The position numbers and the translations under genes are program-made. A DNA stretch of 64,000 nucleotides from Avena insularis. Taxonomy: Eukaryota > Streptophyta > Magnoliopsida > Poales > Poaceae. Shown here piece after piece: positions 32,777-42,814 of the stretch. The stretch lies in contig CM042692.1 in assembly GCA_023614405.1 (NCBI GenBank), forward strand, positions 122,877,503 through 122,941,502, read 5' to 3'. Each line of letters starts with the position of its first letter. Position 1 is the first letter of the stretch. Below the pieces are notes generated by a model that made no database searches, was not told the DNA's origin, and was given only the letters and a program-made list of their open reading frames with translations.

Positions 32777-34117
32777 TGATACGTCCAAAACGTATCTACT
32801 TTCCCGAACACTTTTGCTATTGTTTTTCCTCTATACTTGTGTGATTTGGATGCAACTAATGCGGACTGACGCTGTTTTCAGCAGAAATTCCTTGGTGTCT
32901 ACTCTTTGTGCAGAAAACCAACTATCAGGAAAAATCCTGGAAAATATGCCAAAAATCCTATTTCACCCGAAGACTCTAGGAGCCAGAATACAAGACGGAG
33001 AAGAGCCAGGGGTGGTGTGGGCCCCCAGGCACCCCCCCGGCCTCTCTCTTCGCCTATAAGGAGCCTTCTGACCTAAAAATTTCAGGGGGTTCGACGTATT
33101 TCCAGAAGGAGTTCCGCTCCGCCGCCATCGCCAGATTCCACGAAACAGCACCAGAAAATCCATTCTGGCACCCTGCTGGGATGGGGAATTGGAGGAGATC
33201 ATCACCGTCATCATCACCATCGCTTCTCCATCGACTATCCATGTTTCCCCCATCTATGAGTGAGTAATCCCCCGCTGTAGGCTATGGGGATGGTAGGGAT
33301 TGGATGAGATCGTTCATGTAATGGCATCAGATTGTTAGGGCATGGTGCCTAGTATCTTTTATTAGTGCTTTATGACTTTGTTGCGACTTGTTGTGCTTAA
33401 TGCTTGTCACTAGGGCCCAAGTGCCATGATTTCAGATCAGAACATGTTATTGATTCATTATGATAGTATTGTTCTTGGTCTTATCTGCAAGTTGTATACA
33501 CACGTTGTTGTCCGGAACCTATGGCCCCGAAGTGACAGAAATCAGGATAACCGGAAGGGAATGGCTTTGATGTGAGGATCACATGTGTTCACGGAGTGTT
33601 AATGCTTTGCTCCGGTGCTCTATTAAAAGGAGCACCTTAATTGCCAGTAGTTCCCTAGAGGCCCCGCTGCAAACGGGCTGGCAGGACAAAAGATGTTGTG
33701 CAAGTTCTCATTGCGAGCACGTATGACTATATATGGAACACATGCCTAGGATTGTCTAGTACTTGGATGCTTTATCTTATTTATCTGCAATTGCCCTATG
33801 TTCTGATTGGTATTTGAATTGTCTTGTCCATGCAACGCCCGTCCATCCATCCCTATGCCTACCGCACTCGAATCCCACTGTTACTGCTTTTGTTACTACT
33901 ATCTTTGCTTTACTACTCATACATTTTGCTATTCCTACTACAAAACTATTACTCTTGATAAAGATGTGAGCAAGATTGTTTCCAGGTGCAGATGAATTGA
34001 CAACTCAGTTGTTAAGGCTGATAAATATTCTTTGGCTCCCCTTGTGTCGAATCAATAAATTGGGTTTCACTTCCCTCGAAAATACTGCGATACACCCCCT
34101 ATACTTGTAGGTCATCA
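32777..34117 (+). repeat. 3' LTR of the 24447 element
   Basis: 1341 bp, TGATACGTCC...AGGTCATCA, matching 24447-25833 except for scattered substitutions and a deletion in the GC-rich stretch near 33003. Confidence 0.93.
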
Positions 34118-34122
34118 TGGTG
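34118..34122. repeat. Target-site duplication of the 24447 element, right copy
   Basis: TGGTG, identical to 24442-24446. Confidence 0.9.
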
Positions 34123-36485
34123 TCAGGGTCTTCTAGTTGGTTTAAACTCCAGAATATGAAATGGCATCATTAGTCTAGTAAGGACTAATGTTTAAATAAG
34201 CAATATTCTATTATGCATAATATATGATATGCACTTTATAAAATCTCGAAGTGATCCCTAGCATTGTGTGTGGGTTGAGTTTGGGTGATTTATTAAAGAT
34301 CTTATTTATCTTCAAGTTTACTTCATAACCAAATTATTTTGTAATACTTGAAGAATTAACACACAAGGTATAAGAGTAAAGTACAATAACAACAGATGAT
34401 TGATGTTGATTGATATCATTTATCTCTTATAAAATTCGTATTTTAAGTTGTTAAAACTTAAAATAAACAATGTAATGTTTTTGTTTGATGTAGGCAAAAA
34501 TAAGAAATTTTGAAGAAAATATTTCTTATACTAGATTAGGTACTTCTAAAAGGTTATTGATGCTTGTGAAATCTAGCCATCTTTATCCGTGTTTAAATCT
34601 TATTTTAAGTCCAGAAATTGACCAAATAACTCTCTAGGATTGCTACTAATGACTAATTATGGCAAATATGTGCAAATCCTTCTCTTGATTTGTGATGTGC
34701 ATAAAATCATGCATTTACAACGAGATGAGGAGCAATTACTGAAGAATATGTCGTTACCAACACAACCAAGTCAACCAGGGTCCACAAGATGCTTCCAGAG
34801 TGTGTAACAAGCATTATTACGAGCGAGTCACTCCCATACCATCCACCCGTACTCTATGCTGGCGCCTCCCTTAGGTCAAACCAAGCTACTTATGTGAAGG
34901 AAGTGACACCATTTGAGGAGAGACTAAAGTGACCCAACCCGGTAGGGTCCCAAGTCTCTGTGCTCTTTAGTGCTAGTCCCTAGATAGACTCGCTAGCACA
35001 CATAGTTCTGGATGTAATATCACGAAACAAAGGTCATAGCTCTATTACATCGTAACTTTACATAATCACATACAAGTTGCATAGCAGAAGGTCTAGCTCC
35101 TCTTAAACAAAGATCAACATCGGAAGACTATAACTATAAGAGCTCCATCAAGAGCCACGGGAAAACTCATGCAGAGTATAGACTCGTAACCCTAACATTG
35201 TACCTCACTCATCTTCAAGGCAACCTGCAACATGAAAGGTTGTAGCCACAAATTGTCAATACTTTGAATGTATTGACAAGTTCACCTATTTGGTGGAATA
35301 TAAATCTCAACCTACAAGTACATGCATATTTGGCTAGGTGGATTTTGGATGAATTTGCATAAAGCAATGTTTTTTGTTCTAGCATTTTTGAAATACAAAT
35401 CTTTATTTAAAAACAAAAGGTTACCATTGATTGATATCAATGAACCAAAACTTTTACTTTTAAAATGGTACAACTGGTTGATAGCAGTGAACCAGGGTAC
35501 CATTGGTTGATAACAATGAACCCAAAACTTCTATTTTCCAAAACTGTACCAATGATTGATAGTAGTGAACCAGGGCACCTTTGGTTGATAGCCATGAACC
35601 CTCTACCCTTGTTCACCCACAAAATTTTAACTTAAGAAAATTGGAATGATGAGATTTCTTGAACTTCTTCAAGTCTAGTCGCTCAAAGTCGTCCATAACC
35701 AGGGACATGGCTAAGTACTTAGATTTAACACTCTCGAGAGGTTTGTACACTTTACCACAAGACCCAGTCAACCCCTACACACATACCACCTAGTTGTGGC
35801 ATGACCGAGAGAAGACTGAGACGAGACCTTTTAGAAGTAGTTCCCTGAGCCACACCACGGACCATACCCACCTACAACACTACCTTTCTGGTCACGACGG
35901 GTCAGGTTCCCACAACCTAATAGTCAATACAGAGCCCCTTTGACAAGTGGATGTACATAGAAGCTTGTAGACAAGAACACCACCCAATCTCTTTAAGCCT
36001 AGGTGCTTTCTACGGGTGCAAACAAGTCAGGGGAAAGCCGTTGATAGGGCTCCATAGAAATTCCTCCATTGATAGGGAGGTGCGACTATTTATAGTGTCT
36101 CATGTGAATGACACCCGAACTTGGCACTCAACCAAAAAAATATCAATCCCATTCACCTAGATGGTTCATTAAGTTATGTTGTTTTCATTAAACAAAAAGG
36201 AGTTTTCACGTCAAGATCACATAACTTAATATGAATGCACCCACGAGGTCGACAACATGGCTAAGCATTCAACACCTACATTGTTTGCTACTCAATAGTC
36301 AGGAATACATGTGGCTATCCTATTTGGGTTGCATAGCATAGTATACTACTTTATGCAGTCCTACTCACACAATATTTGGAAAACAACTAAGTGTATAGTA
36401 GAAAATAGTAGGACATCTATGTAGTGAACTTGCCTCTTGTTGGAGTTGTCAGAATCACTCCCTTCACAAGTCAACGGTTACTCTC
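34123..36485 (-). mobile_element. Old LTR-retrotransposon remnants, right part
   Basis: Continues the sequence broken at 24446. No coding domain. The segments 34780-35260 and 35640-36180 ('gacccaacccggtagggtccc', 'acactctcgagaggtttgtacac', 'ggtgctttctacgggtgcaaac') look like the antisense of long-LTR Gypsy sequence of grasses. AT-rich spacers lie between them. The chromovirus LTR starts at 36486 and truncates or interrupts it. Confidence 0.4.
35419..35605. repeat. Tandem repeats with 'ggtaccattggttgataacaatgaacc' core
   Basis: Five imperfect copies begin near 35419, 35466, 35495, 35543 and 35573. Spacing alternates between about 47 and 29 bp, giving a higher-order period of about 77 bp. No coding capacity. 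Confidence 0.7.
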
Positions 36486-39400
36486 AGTTACATTCCAAAA
36501 ACCCTAATCAAGATTATCAAGTTCTAATCACCCAATTTAGGGTAAACAAAAACTTTTATTAAGAAAATGAATATGAATGCATGTGTGTTTTGCATTAGTG
36601 TAGAATTGATTTAAATTTCCATGCTTGATTGTTACAAATGATGTGAAATGGTTTAAAGATGAATGCTACATCATCTAGGCCAATTACAAGCAAAATCAAA
36701 AGAAAAAGAAATCAAATATGAATAAATAAAGAAAATGGTCATTTTGACAAAAGTTAACCACTAGGTCACTTTGTGTGTTCCTAGAAGAGAAAATTTAATA
36801 GAAACATTTCTATTTCTTTCCACCCCTTTCTAGACCAAGTAAAAGTGTATCAAGGCCCACTTTACAAACTTACAAAAACATCTTTCAAATCAATTAAATG
36901 GATAGTTGAAAATTTAATCTAGTTCATATGCTAAGATCCCACTTTTTCAAAAACCTACCAAACCATTTCCATTCGACTTCTCCAAGCAAACATAGACTCT
37001 CAAGCTTAACATCAAACCACTCACCAAATTTGAATAAAAAATTCCAAAGTAAGTTTCTTGCGGCCATTTCATCAAACACCTTAATTACACAAATTAATCT
37101 ACTGCGTAACTTCACTGTTTCCACAGTAATCCCTCGACCATTCGGTCCCCTCTTAAACCCCCTGTCTCCCTTGAGCCTAACCAAACACTAGACAAGTCCC
37201 CCTTAGCCGTGTGTATAGTGGAGCACCGCCCATTTTTGGTCGTCGCCGGCCGACAGTGGATAGCATGCTAGGAGCATCGCCGCCCTCACCCACGACACGC
37301 ACTAGACACGCCGCACTCCACCGCCACCCACTGTCCAAGCCTCGACCGCAGAAGAGCCCTAGACCACCCTAGCACCATCGTGCCCTATGTCTCTGTGCCA
37401 TGTCCAGATCACGCTAGATCTCTGCGCCCGAGTAGCTCGCACAGACCGCGCCTCACCCCTGCCTCACGTGCACTAGCTCGCCATGATCACCCCAACCCCG
37501 TAGACACCCCCATTCGCCGTCGTGCGACCTGCAGCTGCCGCACGCCGTCGCAAACACTTCTGCGTCCGCGCGGAGCACCGCACGCTCCTGACCAAACCAC
37601 ACCGCCCCACGCCTCGCCATTACGCCCATAAGAACCGTCAGGGAACACAACACTGTCCCCTAGCCTCAGTGCGCTAGCCTCACTGGCAAACTCAGAAAAG
37701 ACTGCACCGTTCGGTCCCCTCGCCGTAGTATAAAAGAAGGCCTCCCCTGCCTCATTTATCCACACCCCAGCACTCACCACTCCTCACTGACCCTCCCCAA
37801 CTTCTTCCCAGAGCAAGGCGAGCTCTCTCTCTCGCCGGAATTTAGCCGGAGCCTGCCGCTGCTAGAGGAGAAGGGCGCTGTTGATTTCGACCACCCCAAG
37901 ACCTGCCGTGACGGCGCCTCGAACCGCCATCGTCTACCACGTTGATCGCCCCTGTCGCTGACCCTAGCTGGAGCCCAGGTGAGCCTAGCCAGAACCCCAC
38001 CACGCTATAGGTTTAGTTCCTCGCCGGAGTAGATCGTCATTGACGACGACTCCCAGCCGTTGGATTAAAATTAGATCATAGGGCTCAGATGCGTAGATAC
38101 CGTTTCGCTTAGATGTAGTCGCTGACTGGTGGACCCCATCTGTCAGCATCTCGTTGTGCTGTGCAGTGCAGTTGGGCTGGCCCGTTTAGCTTTCCCGCGT
38201 AGCCCAGAAATTCAAATTAGTATTTTTCTATTTTAGTTTAAACTAGTTTCTGTCCACAGATTCAAAAATCAATTAAAAGAGTTTCACTGGACCAAATTTC
38301 ATGATTCAAATTTTGTTAGAAAGATATTTAAATTATCTATCCAAGCTCGTTGGATTTAAATCATTTGGAGTTAGAGATAATCTATAGTAAAAATAACAAG
38401 ACATAGACTTTTCTACATTCAAACATTTTTCAAAAATGAACCATGATAGCTTTTGAGTTGTTTCCAACACTCAAAACTCACATTTGACAATATCTATCTG
38501 AATATGTAAAAATATTTAGGTTTACATGCAGTGACATTGGACTAGTACCAAAAGAATGCTATTAGGGCATTTCTAGTCACTTTAAATCTATTAAATAATA
38601 ATCTTAAAGTTTATAAAATGTGACCAACACTTTAAATCACATTCCCATGTATTAGAATATGTGGTGATGACATGTGTCAACATGATCCCATATTTTAATT
38701 TGAGAATATTAAATCTTAATTAATTTCAATGAGTAGAAATTACTTTTCTCAAATAAGATAAATGAAACTAGTTCTTTATTCCATGTGATGATTGTGATGA
38801 TGCTAGATCATCAAGTGTGAGCCTTAGTGTGCTAAATAGAGCTAGTTAAGTATTGTTTGGTGATTGTGTACCCCGTATTTATTTATAGACGATAGTACCG
38901 ACCCAAGCTACGAGGAGGAGGAGTTCTACCTAGAAGAAGAAGAGGAAAACTTGAACCACTTCTCTACTCAAGGCAAGCTATTATTGGCAAGATAAAACTT
39001 GCAAGTTTTCTTAACTATGCAAGCTAACCCTTACCCACTTGATAACTTAAGCAAAATGCATTAGGCATGCTTTGGTTATATACCTTTGATTTATACCCAT
39101 CCCAAGTTTTACTTGCAAGCTTTATTCTTTTACTTTACCAAAGTTCTTTACTTTTAGCTAGTGCTTTGTGAGTATTTGGAAAGATAGTATAGATAGCATA
39201 AAGAGTATAAAACTAGGCCTATAATATATGTCATTCTATGGCATGAGATTGAAGATTAGAACTCCTCATTAGTGAATACTCTTAACTTAGTGGCTAGTGT
39301 TAAGCATAAAACTTGATCACTTTAGATGGGAATACTTGGTGAAAATGATTAGGAAAACCTTGGAATGATGAGTCATTCTATTGAAATGTTTTGACATGTG

Positions 39401-40438
39401 TTGAGAAACACAAAAGGATTTGATGATGAAAATGTTGAGGCATGAGCCTTAGCCCTTTATAAAAACTGATGGTTGGGTTCAGATGTGATACCATTCCAAT
39501 TTTACCGTACAACCACAATACCTAAATTGGGTAGGGCTTAGCCGGAAGTTTATATGCATTAGTATGGGTTCCCTCGCGGAAGAGGGTTGAGTTGAGGCTA
39601 CCTCTTGATGATGTCCACCTATGCAGTGCCTAGGATGGCAGATGGCCATGGCTGGGAGGCCAAGCTCATAGGGGAGGTGCCTATACTAGAGTTTGTAATT
39701 GAAAGGTTATGATTGATTATCCGCATACTAAGTATGATGATTCAGGGTTATCCTTGACGGATGTATTGAATTTTGTGGTGAAAGTGTACCACCTCTGCAG
39801 AGTGTCAAACTATTCGAATAGCCGCGTCTGCGGTCATGGACAGTTGGAGTGGCAATACTGTTCCATCATTAGATGTTTTCAAAATGACTTGTGAAGTGAA
39901 CTATGATTTTGACTTGACCACAACAGGGTTGTGAATATGAAAACTAGGTTCCCACTTAAGTGATTTAGAACATTTACTTAGTTTTCTTTACTTCTAAACT
40001 CAGTTTAGATATACCTGCCTTTTTCCAAATAAACCTAGAGCTTAAGATTTCCTACTATAACTACCTTAGTTGTTAGTGATAGTTTGCGAGTACTTAAAGA
40101 GTACTCATGGCTTTGTCCATGGCTATTCCCATGGCCAAACTATGAGGAGGACTATCGGGATGATGGACAGCAGGACGTCTATGACAACTATGATCATCTC
40201 CCATCGTCAGCATTGCCTGTGACCCTGAAGATGGAGGCCACTACTACGCTTATTATTCCGCTGCTTGTTTGCATTAAGACTGGATCATGAGATCCCTTAT
40301 TTGTGTAAGACCTTATTATGGTTTGTAATGGATGATGTACTGTGATATCCAATTTTTTATGTCTCGCAAAAATGGTAATCCTGGGATTGCGATGTATGGC
40401 ATAACATGCATCTGGGATTAAAAATCCGGGTGTTGACA
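36486..40438 (+). repeat. 5' LTR of the chromovirus
   Basis: 3953 bp. The start corresponds to the usual TGTAACATCCC but reads AGTTACATTCC; the end is TGTTGACA. It matches 54555-55747 and 63880-64000 in the 3' LTR. Base composition changes sharply inside: AT-rich to about 37190, GC-rich at 37190-38030 around the promoter, then AT-rich. Short ORFs in the GC-rich part are shadows. Confidence 0.87.
37729..37736 (+). promoter_or_regulatory. TATA box in the chromovirus 5' LTR
   Basis: TATAAAAG in the GC-rich part of the LTR, conserved in the 3' LTR at 63935-63942. Likely core promoter of the element. Confidence 0.65.
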
Positions 40439-40441
40439 AGT

Positions 40442-40454
40442 TGGTATCAGAGCC
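40442..40454 (+). other. Primer-binding site of the chromovirus
   Basis: TGGTATCAGAGCC, the initiator methionine tRNA type, three bases after the LTR end. Confidence 0.88.
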
Positions 40455-40664
40455 ATCCTGACCATAGGAGACCCTAGTTAGAATGGACGTCCGAACAAAA
40501 AATTAGTTTCAAAACCAAAGAAGTGAGTATTTATGAAAACCTATTACCACTCTTATCCTTGATTCTTTCAAAAAAAATCATGTTCCTCAAAAATTCTTAC
40601 ATTACTACATAAAATTTGACACACTTGTTCACCTCACTAACTTACTCATCCTAAATTCTTATAG

Positions 40665-41431
40665 ATGGAAGTTCAGTATTGCAAGTTCTACCAGTTGGGC
40701 AACGGAGGGTAACTAATCTTTGAGAGGGATCTAGATGCACTATCTGAGTACCTTGAGGACCCGCATCCAGAATTCTTCGGTGCCAACTCAATGATCACAT
40801 AGGAGGAGATCTACAATGGCTAATAGTTGCAGATCTCAGAGGCAGAATGGAAGCACCTACTTCTGAGAAGATCCAATTCACCTTGCGAGAGAACAACTGG
40901 CTAGATGGATTAGCCAGGGCTATGCATGAAGCTTTTGTCCGTCTGTGTGGGCAAAACATCAACTTGATCCAGGGAACTCGCTTTGCCCACTTCGCAAGGC
41001 ATGATTCTATGGGAATGCCATTGGAGATGCCAGGACACCCAGAGTTGAAGCACCAGGTGGACAATCTTGACTTCATGCTGTATGGTAGGCAGAAGGAGTT
41101 GGACAATTCCCGAGCCTACGCGAACCACAACCTTGCCATTGCCATCAAGAAGGACCAGACTCTTGCCATTCTCGCCAAGGAGCGCCAATCACTTCATCGT
41201 CAGCGCGACAAGAAGGATCGCACCATCGATCGTCTTCGCAAGAAGGTGGCCGCTCTCGAGAAGACCATCCATGAACAGGAAGCCTATCTTGAAGCAAAAG
41301 AGGAGGAGGAAGGTGAAGACATCGAGGGAGATCTTCACTCTTACCTCAGTGATGACAATGACTACTTGGAGGATGATGCCATAGATTTCTACACCGATGA
41401 TGATGACTCCGACTTCATTGATGATGAGTAG
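40665..41431 (+). pseudogene. Extra ORF upstream of gag (ORF0 type)
   Basis: Starts at ATG 40665 (MEVQYCKFYQLGNGG) but has stops at 40710, about 40800 and about 40824, then changes frame near 40840. The rest (40847-41431, 194 aa) is open. Visible features: FTLRENNWLDGLARAMHEA, a Gln/Lys/Arg-rich predicted coiled coil (roughly residues 75-150 of the open part) with RDKKDRTIDRLRKKVAALEK, and a very acidic tail ending DDDDSDFIDDE. An additional sense ORF before gag is, as I recall, known from rice RIRE3/RIRE8-type elements. Function unknown; a coiled coil with acidic tail suggests protein-protein or RNP interaction, which is inference. Confidence 0.65.
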
Positions 41432-41685
41432 ATGCACTTGATCACTACCGTAGGAGTGAGTTGTATCGGTCCCACTCTATCGTAGTTTCACAGAATGGTT
41501 CTTAAAACCATTTGTTTCCCATTTGTGTTGTGGTGTGTATTGTATTGTGTGCTTTGAGTGAATGAATGAATGAGAAGAAGTTAGTTTGAAAAACCTGAGT
41601 CAAACTCAAAGTTTAAAGCTTTTGAAAACAAAACCATGAACCTTAGAAATTTCCCTCTTATCTCATTATCTATCTCAATCTTCAG

Positions 41686-42745
41686 ATGACTTGTGGAAAC
41701 CCTGGAGGAAGCAGCTCTTCGCAGGACCCGATGTTGCAGATTCTGCAAATGCTAGTTTCCGACCGTGAAGCTAGTAGAGCCAAACGCCAAGCCAACCTAG
41801 CCACTCTTCAACAAATAGCCTAGATGGCCCATAATAATCAAGGCCATGGAAACCAAGATCACCATGGATCCAAGCTTAAGAACTTTCAGAATACCAATCC
41901 CCCTATCTTTAACAAATCTGAGGATCCCTTAGATGCTTATGACTGGCTGCAAACCATGGAGAACAATCTGGAGGTCGCAGGAGTTGAAGCCAATGAGAAG
42001 GTACTGTTTGCCACCCATTATCTGGCAGGAGATGCAAGAGCATGGTGGAATAGCACTCGTACCATGAACGACAGTCAGATGATGACTTGGAAAGCATTCA
42101 AGATCAAGTTAAGCCGCACCCATGTGCCACAAGGTTTAGTCACCAGAATGAGAGATGAATTCAGGGAACTGAAGCAAGGAAGGATGACGGTAGTTGAATA
42201 CCGTGACAAATTTTTGTCCCTAGCTAGATATGCCCCTAATGAGATCAACACTGAAGCCAAGAATGGATACTGTGTTACTCAAGATCCGTTTTGGAGATCT
42301 AGAAGAGCTTGTAGACTTTGCCATCCAGATGGAAGGGACGATCAACCAAGCCAATGACAACCGCAAGTGTCGCATGATGCACCAGACTGGGTCCCACAAT
42401 ACCTAGAAGTGTCGCCCCAACCCTTCTGCAGGATATGCCCCAAGAAACAATATACCCCCTATGTCTCGTCCAAGCTACTTTAATCGTAGCGGTGGAAACT
42501 TGAAGTCCGGAGGAAACCACAACAACAATCTCGGCAACTCCAACAACTTCAACCGTGCACCACCCAAGTCCAACAACAACAACAACAATACTGCCCCAAG
42601 GACTAGAAGCAATGTTGTGCCTGTTGCAGCCAAAGAAAAGTCCCAGATTACTTGCTTTGAATGTGGAGTCAAGGGTCACTACTCCAACAAGTGTCCCAAG
42701 AAGCTTGCAGCAGCAACCAATGTGAATGCCCCAGCTCAGCAGTAG
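41686..42745 (+). pseudogene. Gag of the chromovirus
   Basis: Starts at ATG 41686 and has TAG at 41821, after which 41824-42357 is open. The gag domain is clear: PPIFNKSEDPLDAYDWLQ, FATHYLAGDARAWW, FKIKLSRTHVPQGLV, MTVVEYRDKFLSLARYAPNE. Near 42255 a deletion and frame change occur, then the frame of 42461 carries the basic/Asn-rich linker and one zinc knuckle CFECGVKGHYSNKC (CX2CX4HX4C, about 42656-42697), which binds element RNA. TAG at 42743 separates gag from protease, which follows in the same frame, so gag and pol were probably one frame originally. It cannot be made full-length now. Confidence 0.85.
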
Positions 42746-42814
42746 CGCCATGTTCAGCCTAGAAGGAGATTTGCCCTGGGGAATTCGCTCAACCGCAACA
42801 GCCGTCTATTCCAC

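Larger units (their letters stand above)
24447..34117 (+). mobile_element. Athila-type Ty3/Gypsy element lacking RT, RNase H and integrase
   Basis: 9671 bp with LTRs at 24447-25833 and 32777-34117, perfect TGGTG duplications, primer-binding site and polypurine tract. Internal order: an open 719-aa gag (25923), a protease in another frame (28079), a GC-rich leader, and an ATHILA ORF-1 gene (29431-30306), then 2.4 kb of non-coding but partly conserved sequence. No RT, RNase H or integrase motif exists on any frame between 28600 and 32776, so the element must rely on enzymes from a relative. The LTRs differ by about nine changes in their first 200 bp plus a deletion of about 45 bp in the right copy. 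Confidence 0.9.

Noticed and set aside
37380..37653. Pro/Arg-rich ORFs on both strands in the chromovirus LTR
   Set aside because: GC-rich promoter part of the LTR; repeated in the other LTR with different frames open, so not coding.
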